A stretch of 64,000 bases of DNA from Streptomyces sp. DH-12 (lineage in GTDB: Bacteria; Actinomycetota; Actinomycetes; Streptomycetales; Streptomycetaceae), in contig NZ_PPFB01000001.1 of NCBI RefSeq assembly GCF_002899455.1, positions 4,008,501 to 4,072,500 of the forward strand. The letters are read 5' to 3'. The notes under the pieces were generated by a model that made no database searches, had not been told where the DNA came from, and saw nothing but the letters and a program-made list of their open reading frames with translations. Position numbers and translations under genes: made by a program. Shown in pieces: positions 17,237 to 24,999 of the stretch. Numbering within the stretch: the stretch's first letter is position 1; each line of letters begins with the position of its first letter.

Positions 17237-17327
17237 GGAGGCGTCGCCTAGTCCGGTCTATGGCGCCGCACTGCTAATGCGGTTTGGGCCTTAAAGCCCA
17301 TCGAGGGTTCAAATCCCTCCGCCTCCG
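17237..17327 (+). tRNA. tRNA-Ser (anticodon GCT)
   Basis: 91-nt class II tRNA: acceptor GGAGGCG (17237-17243) with CGCCTCC (17320-17326), discriminator G, anticodon GCT at 17273-17275, long variable arm, T-arm GGTTCAAATCC. Reads AGC and AGU. Confidence 0.96.
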
Positions 17328-17335
17328 CCCCGCAC

Positions 17336-17368
17336 ACGAAGCCCCGGCCCCAGCGGCCGGGGCTTCGT
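17336..17368 (+). terminator. terminator after tRNA-Ser(GCT)
   Basis: 14-bp perfect stem ACGAAGCCCCGGCC (17336-17349) with 17355-17368, loop of 5 nt, directly after the tRNA. Confidence 0.8.
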
Positions 17369-17527
17369 CGTTCCCGCGTCGCCCCGCCCCCCGGAAGTCC
17401 GTGTTTTCGCAGGTCACAAGGGGTAGGGCAAGCGGATTTCACATGGCGGCGGCAGTCATGTAATGTTCTTCCTGTCGCCGCGAGCGGGCCGAAAGGGCCG
17501 GGAGCGGCGAGACAAATGAAGAGACAA

Positions 17528-17600
17528 GCACTCGTAGCTTAACGGATAGAGCATCTGACTACGGATCAGAAGGTTGCAGGTTCGAATCCTGCCGAGTGCA
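17528..17600 (+). tRNA. tRNA-Arg (anticodon ACG)
   Basis: 73 nt: acceptor GCACTCG (17528-17534) with CGAGTGC (17593-17599), discriminator A17600, anticodon ACG at 17561-17563 in loop CTACGGA. ACG becomes ICG after TadA deamination; tadA lies in the same window at 43191-43685. Its 3' half is the integration site described below. Confidence 0.96.
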
Positions 17601-17643
17601 CACGGACCAGAGGCCCCGGAGAGATCCGGGGCCTCTGGCGTTT
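17559..17643 (+). repeat. attachment-site copy 1 (in tRNA-Arg and its terminator)
   Basis: This 85-bp segment (anticodon loop to just past the terminator) aligns without gaps to 19017-19101 at an offset of 1458 bp. The last 58 bp (17586-17643) are identical; the first 27 contain four substitutions. That is the usual trace of site-specific integration into a tRNA 3' end. Confidence 0.8.
17607..17638 (+). terminator. terminator after tRNA-Arg
   Basis: 14-bp perfect stem (17607-17620 with 17625-17638), tetraloop GAGA. The same hairpin is present again at 19065-19096. Confidence 0.85.
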
Positions 17644-17677
17644 GGGCGCGTACACGCAGTGAAGTACAGCAACCGCG

Positions 17678-17881
17678 TCAGCCGGTGCCGCCCATGACGT
17701 CGGACGGCTTGCCGATCGCCGCCCGCGCCTCTTCCTCGTTCGCTTCGGCGTGGACCTCCATCGTCATGGCGATCCGCGAGTGCCGCAGGACGCGCTGCGC
17801 CGCCCCCGGGTGGACCTTCGAAGTCACCAGGAGCGAGCAGCACGTGTGCCGGGTGCTCCGGAGCGGGATCTCCCGCAGTCC
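17678..17881 (-). pseudogene. C-terminal remnant of a tyrosine recombinase (integrase)
   Basis: About 66 residues reading LREIPLRSTRHTCCSLLV, then KVHPGAAQRVLRHSRIAMTMEVHAEANEEEARAA. This matches the end of actinobacterial phage/AICE integrases (box II LRHTC..., RHSRIAMTMEVY). Only the C-terminus remains, the frame upstream is not homologous, and the catalytic Tyr of MEVY is His (MEVH), so it cannot be active. It lies 78 bp from the tRNA-Arg end, where an integrase gene of a tRNA-integrating element normally sits. Confidence 0.72.
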
Positions 17882-17981
17882 GGCGCGCGGGACGGGGGCT
17901 GAGGTGAGCGGTCGGCTTGGGAGGCCCTGGAAGGTCCGCCGTCCTGGGGCCTGTCCGGGTGGACCATGATGAGATGGCGCC

Positions 17982-18374
17982 GTGAGCCTCGCTGCAGAAG
18001 AGACCAATCGTCGTATGCTCCGAGCGCGTGACGTGATGGACCGCAGCTACGCGCAGCCGCTGGACGTCCCTGCCCTGGCCCGCGTCGCACACGTGTCGCA
18101 GGCCCACTTCACGCGTACCTTCCGGGCCACGTTCGGTGAGACACCGCACCGCTACCTGCAGCGTCGCCGCGTGGAACGGGCGATGTTCCTGCTACGGGAG
18201 ACCGACCGCAGCGTGACGGACATCAGTTTCGAGGTCGGCTTCACCAGCCCGGGCACCTTCAGCCGGACGTTCCGGGACATCGTCGGCCGGTCGCCGCGGA
18301 CGTACCGCAAGGAAGCGGTTGCCACGGGTGTGCCGACGTGCTTCACGATGGCGTGGACTCGGCCGCATGCCTGA
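17982..18374 (+). CDS. AraC-family transcriptional regulator (DNA-binding domain only)
   Basis: 130 residues from GTG at 17982. It consists almost entirely of the two helix-turn-helix AraC domain: MDRSYAQPLDVPALARVAHVSQAHFTRTFRATFG (first HTH) and RSVTDISFEVGFTSPGTFSRTFRDIVGRSPRTYR (second HTH with the family signature). There is no N-terminal effector domain. The VOC gene follows 76 bp downstream on the same strand, a pairing common in Streptomyces, so it probably regulates that gene. It lies inside the tRNA-Arg integration scar. Confidence 0.88.
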   Translation: MSLAAEETNRRMLRARDVMDRSYAQPLDVPALARVAHVSQAHFTRTFRATFGETPHRYLQRRRVERAMFLLRETDRSVTDISFEVGFTSPGTFSRTFRDIVGRSPRTYRKEAVATGVPTCFTMAWTRPHA

Positions 18375-18450
18375 CCGGCCGGTGGAACGTCTTGTCCACT
18401 GAGCAGTTTTGGATAAGTTTTCGTCCCGGCTGATCACTAGTGTCAGTGTC

Positions 18451-18861
18451 ATGTTCAACGCCATCACGCAGTCGCAGATATACGTCCTCGACCAGGACGA
18501 GGCCGTCGACTTCTACGTCGGCAAGCTCGGCCTGGAGATCACCGCAGACGTCGACATGGGTTTCATGCGCTGGTTGACCGTCGGCGTACCGGGCCACCCC
18601 GAGCGGCAGATTCTTCTGGAGAAGCCGGGTGCGCCGGCGATGTCGGAGGAGACGGCGGAGCAGGTGCGCGAGCTGGTGACCAAGGGAGCCATGGGCGGCT
18701 GGCTCATCCTCACCACGGACGACTGCCGCAAGACCTACGAGACGCTGCTCGAGAAGGGGGTGGAGTTCACCGAGGAGCCCACCGAGCGTCCGTACGGAAT
18801 CGACTGCGGTCTGCGTGACCCCTTCGGCAACCGCATCCGCTTCACCCAGCCGAGGGCCTGA
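18451..18861 (+). CDS. VOC-superfamily (glyoxalase/bleomycin-resistance-like) protein
   Basis: 136 residues from ATG at 18451. Two beta-alpha-beta-beta-beta modules: IYVLDQDEAVDFYVGKLGLEI and GWLILTTDDCRKTYETLLEKGVEF, ending in YGIDCGLRDPFGNRIRF, the usual C-terminal VOC strand with Glu replaced by Gly-Leu-Arg-Asp. VOC proteins are metal-dependent lyases, dioxygenases or drug-binding proteins; substrate not readable. Cargo, with the AraC gene, of the scar between the two tRNA-Arg repeats. Confidence 0.87.
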   Translation: MFNAITQSQIYVLDQDEAVDFYVGKLGLEITADVDMGFMRWLTVGVPGHPERQILLEKPGAPAMSEETAEQVRELVTKGAMGGWLILTTDDCRKTYETLLEKGVEFTEEPTERPYGIDCGLRDPFGNRIRFTQPRA

Positions 18862-19016
18862 AGCACTCCGGCACTTCGACATCCGCGAACGGTCGCGCCT
18901 CGGGCCCGGCATACGGCACAGAAGTACAGCGACCGCGGTGGCTTGCAGCCAGACCACAGTGACACCCATCGGCCGCCGGAAAGCCTGCATGGCCCGTGCG
19001 GAACCATCCCATGGAG

Positions 19017-19101
19017 CTACGGGTCAGAAGGGTGCGGGTTCGGATCCTGCCGAGTGCACACGGACCAGAGGCCCCGGAGAGATCCGGGGCCTCTGGCGTT
19101 T
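19017..19101 (+). repeat. attachment-site copy 2 (tRNA-Arg 3' end remnant)
   Basis: Second copy of the tRNA-Arg 3' half plus terminator. Identity stops at 19101, where the TGA stop of the leftward PP2C gene begins, so this copy probably preserves the original chromosome junction and the DNA between 17644 and 19016 is the insertion. Confidence 0.8.
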
Positions 19102-20225
19102 CAGCGGTGTGCGGCGGCGGGGCTCCCCTCGGCCGCGTTCTCGTCCGGGAGGCGGGTGACGGCCAGGGCTGCCGCGTCGTCATCGAGCTCGTCGGTGTGC
19201 CGGAACAGGGCGGCCAGCATGGCGTCCAGCGCGGCCCCGGGATCCGGGGGCAGGAGGCAGGTGAGCGGGGGGACGGGGTCGAAGAAGACGCCGTCGCGGT
19301 CGCGGGCCTCGATGATGCCGTCGGTGAACAGCACCACCGTGGCGCCGGGAGGCAGGTCGTACCGGTCCACCGGGACGTCGGGGCCGGCCAGGTCGCCCAG
19401 CCCCAGCGGCAGTGAGGGCTCCTTCGGCTCCAGCGCCGTCACCTCGCCCCCGTGGACCAGCAGCGGCGCGGGATGCCCCCGGTTCGCCACGCGGAGCGCG
19501 GACCGGTCGGGGAGGATCTCGACGAAGACGGCGGTGACGAAGTCCTCGAAGGGGGCGTCCCGCTCCTGGGCCTTGGCGTCCTGCACCTGCACCTCCGCGG
19601 CCCGGACGACCGCGGGCAGGTCCGGCAGTTGCAGGGCCGCCGCGTGGAAGGCGCCCAGCAGGGTGTTGACCAGCGTGAACGCCTGCGTGCCCTTGCCGCG
19701 GACGTCACCGATCACCATGCGCAGCCCGTGGGGCGTCTCGTGGGCCGCGTACAGGTCGCCGCCGATCAGGGCCTCCTCCTGGGCGGCCCGGTACCGGGTG
19801 GCCACGGCCAGCCCGCGGACCCGTTCCGGTACGGCGGGCAGCATGGCGCGCTGGACGGCCTCCGCCACCTGGCGTGACGTGCGCAGTTGCTCCCGTTCGC
19901 GGGCGAACATCCGGTTGAGGAACGCCGCGACGACGGTCAGGGTGATGAGGGTCGTGAAGCCGATGACGTTCGCCCTGGTGTCCACCTCCTGGTTCTCGCG
20001 GAAGGACAGGAGCCAGCCGGCCAGGCAGGCCGCCGCGCCGCTGGCGACGGTCCGGCGCAGGGAGAGCATCGGCGCCGCGATCACCGGGACGGTCGCCAGG
20101 AGCGGGAAGGTGTTGAACGGCGGCCAGACGAGGTCGGCGAGGACCGCGACGATCAGCACGGCGGCCGGCAGGCGGCGGGCCCGGGCGAGACGCCTCGAGC
20201 CCCTTCCGCGCTGGTATCGCTGCAT
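19101..20225 (-). CDS. PP2C-family serine/threonine phosphatase (SpoIIE/RsbU type), membrane-bound
   Basis: 374 residues from ATG at 20225. The N-terminus has about four transmembrane helices (AAVLIVAVLADLVW, PLLATVPVIAAPML, SGAAACLAGWLL, VIGFTTLITLTVVAAFL), then a linker helix (REREQLRTSRQVAEAVQRAMLP) and a SpoIIE phosphatase domain (VATRYRAAQEEALIGGDLYA, MVIGDVRGKGTQA, VVLFTDGIIEARD, DDDAAALAVTR) carrying the acidic metal-binding residues. Such enzymes dephosphorylate STAS anti-anti-sigma factors. A STAS gene lies at 34963 but any link is speculative. Confidence 0.92.
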   Translation of the reverse strand: MQRYQRGRGSRRLARARRLPAAVLIVAVLADLVWPPFNTFPLLATVPVIAAPMLSLRRTVASGAAACLAGWLLSFRENQEVDTRANVIGFTTLITLTVVAAFLNRMFAREREQLRTSRQVAEAVQRAMLPAVPERVRGLAVATRYRAAQEEALIGGDLYAAHETPHGLRMVIGDVRGKGTQAFTLVNTLLGAFHAAALQLPDLPAVVRAAEVQVQDAKAQERDAPFEDFVTAVFVEILPDRSALRVANRGHPAPLLVHGGEVTALEPKEPSLPLGLGDLAGPDVPVDRYDLPPGATVVLFTDGIIEARDRDGVFFDPVPPLTCLLPPDPGAALDAMLAALFRHTDELDDDAAALAVTRLPDENAAEGSPAAAHR

Positions 20226-20333
20226 CCCCAGGGTCCCCGGTCGTTCCGTACCGTTCCGCGCTCCAGTCTTCGGCACGCCCTCCCGCGCAGCCACCGGACG
20301 GGTCCGTTCGCGGTCCGCCCGGCACGGTGTCGC

Positions 20334-21731
20334 TCAGGCCGCGGACGGCGGGATGTTCTGGTTGGCGCGGAAGAGGTTGTCGGGGTCGTAGGTGCGTTTG
20401 ACGGCGCTGAGGCGCGCGTGGTTGTCGCGGTAGGTGGAGCGGACGCGGTCCGGTCCCTCGGCCTCGCCGAGGAAGTTGACGTAGGAGCCGCCCATGGAGT
20501 GCGGGTGGAGCTCCGACCAGTAGTCGACGCACCACTGGCGGATCAGGGCGGCGTTGGCCGGGTCGGGGTCGATGCCCGCGATGACGCCGGACCACGTCGC
20601 GTCCCGGTAGGCCCAGGCCGTCTCGCCCGGGGCGACGTCGTGGGCCGCTCCGTCCACGGGATACAGGTGCATGGTCGACAGGGCGGTCGGCAGCTCCTGC
20701 CCGAACCGCTCGTGCACCGCGACCGCCTCGTCGGGGACCGCGTCGAAGAAGTCTCCGCGCCAGTACCACTGGAGCCCCTTGGGGACCAGCGCGTCGAACA
20801 TCGTCTGGAGGACCGGGTACGGCATCGGCGTGGCGAAGTGGAAGGCCGGCGGGGCCGGGTCGTCCACCACGGACAGCACCTCGTCCAGGCGTCCGCCCTC
20901 CAGGTCGCCGGTGTAGCACCAGACCACGGCGCACACCTTCCGCCCGTGGAGCGGCTCGGGGAAGGGCGGGGCGGGAGGGACGGACATGACGGCGAAGAAG
21001 CCGTTGAGGTCCTCGGGCGCCGCGGGCAGGAACTCCCGGTACCAGCGCAGCACGTCCGTGGTCCGCTCGACCGGCCACACGGTGACCGCCACGCCGACCG
21101 TGTGCACCGGGTGCAGCCGGAAGGTGAACGACGTGACCACGCCGAAGTTGCCGCCGCCGCCCCGCAGCGCCCACAGCAGGTCCGGGTGTTCCTTCTCGGT
21201 GGCGGTGACGACGCTGCCGTCGGCCAGGACCACGTCCGCCGCGACCAGGCTGTCGATCGTCAGACCGTACGTGCGGGTCAGGTGGCCGTGGCCGCCGCCC
21301 AGCGTGAGACCGCCCACGCCGGTGGTGGAGTTGATGCCGGACGGCACGCCGAGCCCGAAGGCGTGCGTCTCGTGGTCCAGGTCGCCGAGCAGGCTGCCCC
21401 CGCCCACCTGGGCCGTCCTGTTCACCGGGTCGACCCGGACCCAGCGCATCAGGGACAGGTCGAGGGTGAGACCGCCGTCGACCAGGCACAGGCCGGGGCC
21501 GCTGTGCCCGCCGCCGCGCACGGCCAGGTCGGCGCCCGTCTGCCGGGCGAAGGCGATCGTGGTGCGCACGTCCGCCGTGCCCGTGCAGCGGGCGACGGCG
21601 GCGGGACGGCGGTCGATCATCGCGTTGTAGACGGAGCGGGTCTCGTCGTACCCGGCGTCCTGCGGCGTCACGAGGGGACCTCGCAGGGCCTCGCGCAGAT
21701 TGTCCAGTGCGGTTGCGTCCATGCCGCTCAT
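20334..21731 (-). CDS. FAD-dependent oxidoreductase (BBE-like, VAO family)
   Basis: 465 residues. N-terminal FAD_binding_4 domain with VRGGGHSGPG (His76, expected 8-alpha covalent flavin link) and GGLTLGGGHGHLTRTYGLTIDSL; the second covalent Cys seen in bicovalent BBE enzymes is replaced (GGGHGHL). The C-terminal BBE segment is YVNFLGEAEGPDRVRSTYRDNHARLSAVKRTYDPDNLFRANQNI. Relatives oxidise sugars, alkaloids or tailor antibiotics; substrate unknown. No signal peptide, so cytoplasmic. Stands alone. Confidence 0.9.
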   Translation of the reverse strand: MSGMDATALDNLREALRGPLVTPQDAGYDETRSVYNAMIDRRPAAVARCTGTADVRTTIAFARQTGADLAVRGGGHSGPGLCLVDGGLTLDLSLMRWVRVDPVNRTAQVGGGSLLGDLDHETHAFGLGVPSGINSTTGVGGLTLGGGHGHLTRTYGLTIDSLVAADVVLADGSVVTATEKEHPDLLWALRGGGGNFGVVTSFTFRLHPVHTVGVAVTVWPVERTTDVLRWYREFLPAAPEDLNGFFAVMSVPPAPPFPEPLHGRKVCAVVWCYTGDLEGGRLDEVLSVVDDPAPPAFHFATPMPYPVLQTMFDALVPKGLQWYWRGDFFDAVPDEAVAVHERFGQELPTALSTMHLYPVDGAAHDVAPGETAWAYRDATWSGVIAGIDPDPANAALIRQWCVDYWSELHPHSMGGSYVNFLGEAEGPDRVRSTYRDNHARLSAVKRTYDPDNLFRANQNIPPSAA

Positions 21732-21917
21732 GAGCGGACACCCCTTGGAGCAGTGCGGAACCGGAGGCGGGCCGCGGGCGGACGAACCGGTGCCCGAGCG
21801 GCGGCTCGACGGCCGGTGTTCGTCCGGGTCCTGGGGAGAGCGGTCCCCGGGTGGCCCGGGAACACTCTGCTCCTTTCAGTGTGACGCCGGTCACATGTGT
21901 GCGCGACGCGGAGCGGG

Positions 21918-22388
21918 TCACGTCGGCGGGCCCGGATCTCCGTGCCGGCGCAGGGCGTTGCGCAGGTGGTTGGTCAGTGCGGTGGCCGCCGCCGTGAGGA
22001 AGACGAAGCTGTAGAGGATCTGCAGGATCGCGACCAGACGCGCGCCCTGCCCGCGCGGGGTGATGTCCCCGTACCCGACGGTGGCGAGGGTGACCAGCGT
22101 GAAGTAGAGGGCGTCCAGGCGCGTGGCGATGCCGTCCAGCTCGCCGGGGTGCTGGGCGAGCCCCTGGTAGGCGGTGGCGAAGACCAGCACGGACAGGCAC
22201 ATCAGCGGCGGGATGACCAGCCCCGGACGGGCGCCCGGGACGGCCAGCAGCACACGGGCGACCTGGACCAGCAGCAGGACGGCGATCAGTGCGAGGGCCG
22301 CCCCGAACAACACCCAGCTCAGCACCGGGCGGCGCGGGCCGAGCCGGTCCAGCGGCAGCAGGAAGTACGCGGTGACCATCGCGGTCAC
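21918..22388 (-). CDS. two-pore-helix potassium channel family protein
   Basis: 156 residues from the GTG at 22388 (an ATG at 22379 is the alternative; no start exists further upstream before the preceding gene ends). Four hydrophobic segments; between the last two is the pore TLATVGYGDITP, the K+ selectivity filter. There is no RCK or cyclic-nucleotide domain, so gating is not evident. It follows the DUF7144-type membrane gene with 56 bp between. Confidence 0.88.
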   Translation of the reverse strand: MTAMVTAYFLLPLDRLGPRRPVLSWVLFGAALALIAVLLLVQVARVLLAVPGARPGLVIPPLMCLSVLVFATAYQGLAQHPGELDGIATRLDALYFTLVTLATVGYGDITPRGQGARLVAILQILYSFVFLTAAATALTNHLRNALRRHGDPGPPT

Positions 22389-22444
22389 CCCGGCCGCCTG
22401 CGCCGCCCACGGCCGGACGCCGGACCGGCCCGCGGACGCGCGCT

Positions 22445-22876
22445 CTACGCCGGGGACTCGCGGCGGGGTGCGCACAGGGCCCAGATGACGAAGCCGTCGA
22501 TGACGATGAGGACGATCGACCACACCGGCTGGTAGGGCAGCCACACGAAGTGGGCGATCATGCTCAGTCCGGCCAGGGCGACGCCCACGGCGCGGGCCCA
22601 CGCGGCCCCCCTGAGCAATGCCAGGCCGGCGGCGGCCACCAGGGCGCCGAGGATCAGATGCACCCAGCCCCAGCCGGTCAGGCTGAACTCGTAGGTGAAG
22701 TTCCGGGTGGCGACGAAGACGTCGTCCTGGGCGATGGCGGCGATGCCCTCGAAGATCGCCATGACGCCGCCGAACAGCATCAGGACCGCCGCGGCGACCG
22801 TCCAGCCGGCCGCCCAGGTGTTCCGTGCCTCCCAGCTCGTCCCGCGGTGGCTCGTACCGCTGACATTGCCGACCAT
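22445..22876 (-). CDS. DUF7144-type four-helix membrane protein
   Basis: 143 residues, ATG at 22876. Four transmembrane helices (WTVAAAVLMLFGGVMAIFEGIAAI; WVHLILGALVAAAGLALL; RAVGVALAGLSMIAHFVWLPYQP; SIVLIVIDGFVIWALC) with the motif FTYEFSLTGWGWVH between helices 1 and 2, typical of a conserved Streptomyces membrane family of unknown function. Possibly cotranscribed with the K+ channel gene. Confidence 0.82.
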   Translation of the reverse strand: MVGNVSGTSHRGTSWEARNTWAAGWTVAAAVLMLFGGVMAIFEGIAAIAQDDVFVATRNFTYEFSLTGWGWVHLILGALVAAAGLALLRGAAWARAVGVALAGLSMIAHFVWLPYQPVWSIVLIVIDGFVIWALCAPRRESPA

Positions 22877-22976
22877 GTTCTCGACCTTCCGGATGGTCCC
22901 CGAGCGGTTCGGTCCCCTTCAGCGTGGCACCGCGGGCGGTGCCCGGCACCTCGGCGGACCGGCGGACGGGCCCCGG

Positions 22977-23453
22977 TCAGCTCTCGCGGCGGCGGGTCTC
23001 GCGGAAGGTTTCCGCGAGCCCGGTGGCACGCGTGAACCAGTCGTTCAGCACGGCCAGTTCCTCGGGGGAGTAGTCCGCGAAGAGCTCGGCGAGGCGTGCG
23101 TAGTACGGCTCGTACAGGCGGCGTGCCAGGGCCACCGCGTCGGGCTGCGCGGCCACGCGGACGCGGCGGCGGTCGGCGGGGTCGGGGCGGCGGGTGATGA
23201 AGCCGGCGCGCTCCAGGCGGTTGAGGATGCCGGTCATCGCGCCGGTGGTGACGTGGACGCGTTCCGCCAGCTCACCGGCGGTGAGCAGGTCCTCCCCCGC
23301 CCCGACGACGAAGCCGAAGCAGGTCACGTCGGTGACGTTCAGGCCCATGACCTGGGCCATCTCCTGCTGGCCGACCAGGTGCGTCGCGATCAGTCGGTCC
23401 ATCGCCCGCATCGCCTCCTGCTGCGTGGCGGGCGGGCGCGGATTGGCGTGCAT
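22977..23453 (-). CDS. MarR-family transcriptional regulator
   Basis: 158 residues. Winged helix: VTDVTCFGFVVGAGEDLLTAGELAERVHVTTGAMTGILNRLERAGFITRRPDPADRRRVRVAA with the conserved DxRxxx wing (DPADRRR). It is divergent from the membrane-protein gene at 23578; the 124-bp region between them carries two 15-bp direct repeats that are likely its operators. Effector unknown. Confidence 0.9.
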   Translation of the reverse strand: MHANPRPPATQQEAMRAMDRLIATHLVGQQEMAQVMGLNVTDVTCFGFVVGAGEDLLTAGELAERVHVTTGAMTGILNRLERAGFITRRPDPADRRRVRVAAQPDAVALARRLYEPYYARLAELFADYSPEELAVLNDWFTRATGLAETFRETRRRES

Positions 23454-23472
23454 GACGGGGCTTCCCCATTTC

Positions 23473-23519
23473 CCTTAGCTCGTGAGAGATTTCTGTTGTA
23501 AATTCCTTAGGGCGTGAGA
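23473..23519. promoter_or_regulatory. paired 15-bp direct repeats in MarR divergent promoter
   Basis: CCTTAGCTCGTGAGA (23473-23487) and CCTTAGGGCGTGAGA (23505-23519) match at 13 of 15 positions and are spaced exactly 32 bp (three helical turns), so two dimers would bind the same face. They lie 20-66 bp from the MarR start. Confidence 0.55.
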
Positions 23520-23577
23520 CATTGGTGGGAGACGTCTCGTCGTCCGTCAGGAACGCCGACGCCGCGAAAGGGCAGAC

Positions 23578-23985
23578 ATGAGCGCGCATCCATATGACCA
23601 CGGGCACACCGTCGCCGGATGGACCGGCTGCGGGATCGCCGTCGCCGGGACGGCCGTCCTGGGCGTGGGCGTCTGCGCCGTTTCCGGGCCGCTGCTCCTC
23701 GCCGGCGCGGCGGTCGAGGTGATCGCCCTCCTCGTCACCTGGGCCCTGCATCTCGCCGGGTGGGGCAAACCGTCGGGGCCCCGGCCCAGGCAGGAGTGGA
23801 GCTGGCGGGTGCGTGACAGCGGCGCCCGCGCGGGGCACGCGGAGTGCGTGGGGTGCCGCCTGGCCGGGCGGAGGGGCGGACCGGTCGGTGAGCCTGCGCC
23901 GGTGACCGCGCCGACCGCGGCGCCGGCGGTCTCGCCCGCCCCGGCCGCCCCCGTCGAGGCGGACCCGGTGGGCGCCGGGAGCTGA
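23578..23985 (+). CDS. small two-helix membrane protein (HGxxxAGWTG family)
   Basis: 135 residues. The N-terminus HGHTVAGWTGCGIAVAGTAVLGVGVCAVSGPLLLAGAAVEVIALLVTWALHLAGWGK gives two transmembrane helices and begins like the actinobacterial 'HGxxPAAWT' membrane family (DUF6704-like, from memory). The tail has a C-V-G-C motif (ECVGCRLAGRR) and a Pro/Ala-rich end. Probably the regulated partner of the divergent MarR gene. Function unknown. Confidence 0.7.
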   Translation: MSAHPYDHGHTVAGWTGCGIAVAGTAVLGVGVCAVSGPLLLAGAAVEVIALLVTWALHLAGWGKPSGPRPRQEWSWRVRDSGARAGHAECVGCRLAGRRGGPVGEPAPVTAPTAAPAVSPAPAAPVEADPVGAGS

Positions 23986-24079
23986 GCCGGCGGCCGCGCT
24001 CCGCACCACGCGGTCCCGTCGGCCGCGGCCCGGTCGGTGCTCCTGCCGCTGTCGGTGCTCCCCTCTACGCTCGGCCGGG

Positions 24080-24952
24080 ATGGCACAGGCATGGCGGTGC
24101 GCGGGGCTGAGCTGGACGGCGGACGGTCCCGTGCTGATCTGGGACGGGGGTCGGCGCTCGGCGCTGACCTGGGGGAAGAGGGTGGCCTTCGAGGTCGCGG
24201 AAGGGGGAGTGCGGACCTGCGTGGGAGCGCGAGGGAACATCTGTCCGGTCGCCGCGCGGGTGTCCGCGCGGAGCACCGGGCCGCGCTGCGAGGAGTGCGC
24301 CCGGCTGGACCGCGCGCACTCGGTGGCCGCCGACACGCTCGCGGACGACCCCCGGCCGTACCGGGTGTACCTGGCGTGGTTCGGGCCCGGAATGACCAAG
24401 GTCGGGATCACCGCCGAGCGGCGCGGCCCGGCCCGGCTGCTGGAGCAGGGGGCGGTCTGCTTCAGCTGGCTGGGCACCGGGCCGCTGATGGCGGCGCGGC
24501 GCACCGAGGAACTGCTGCGCGCCGCGCTGCGGGTCCCGGACCGCATCCCCTACGCCGCCAAGCGGGCGGCGCGGGCGGCGCTCCCGGCGACCAGGGAGGA
24601 ACGGGCCGCCGAGGCCGCCGAGCTGCACGCGCGGGCGCTCGCCCTCGGTGAGTGGCCGGAGTCCCTCGACCCCGCTCCCTTCCGTCCGGTCGACCATGTG
24701 GAGGCGTTCGCCCTGGCGGCCGCGCCGCCGCCGACGGGTGAGGTCGGCGAGCTGGCCGCCGCAGGGGCGGTCAGCGGGGAGCTGGTGGCGGCCGCCGGGC
24801 CCGACCTGCACCTGGCGACCGACCGGGGCGTCCTCGTGCTGGACACCCGCCTGCTGCCCGGCTGGGAGCTGCTGCCGGCCACGGGACGGCGGGTCGACGT
24901 GCCGGTGAGGGCGCTGAAGGAACGGGCGTCCGCCCAGGACGGGCTGTTCTGA
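24080..24952 (+). CDS. DUF2797 domain-containing protein
   Basis: 290 residues. Matches the DUF2797 pattern: a zinc-type cluster (RTCVGARGNICPVA then GPRCEECARLD) followed by YRVYLAWFGPGMTKVGIT, which resembles a GIY-YIG core (Y-x-Y-L...KVGIT), then RLLEQGAV. GIY-YIG-related folds cut nucleic acid, but the catalytic Arg/Glu are not all evident, so activity is open. Cytoplasmic. Stands alone between a membrane gene and a hydrolase. Confidence 0.82.
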   Translation: MAQAWRCAGLSWTADGPVLIWDGGRRSALTWGKRVAFEVAEGGVRTCVGARGNICPVAARVSARSTGPRCEECARLDRAHSVAADTLADDPRPYRVYLAWFGPGMTKVGITAERRGPARLLEQGAVCFSWLGTGPLMAARRTEELLRAALRVPDRIPYAAKRAARAALPATREERAAEAAELHARALALGEWPESLDPAPFRPVDHVEAFALAAAPPPTGEVGELAAAGAVSGELVAAAGPDLHLATDRGVLVLDTRLLPGWELLPATGRRVDVPVRALKERASAQDGLF

Positions 24953-24999
24953 GCCGTCGGGGAAGGGGGGCTGGACCGCCCCCGCCCTCGCGGGCGATC

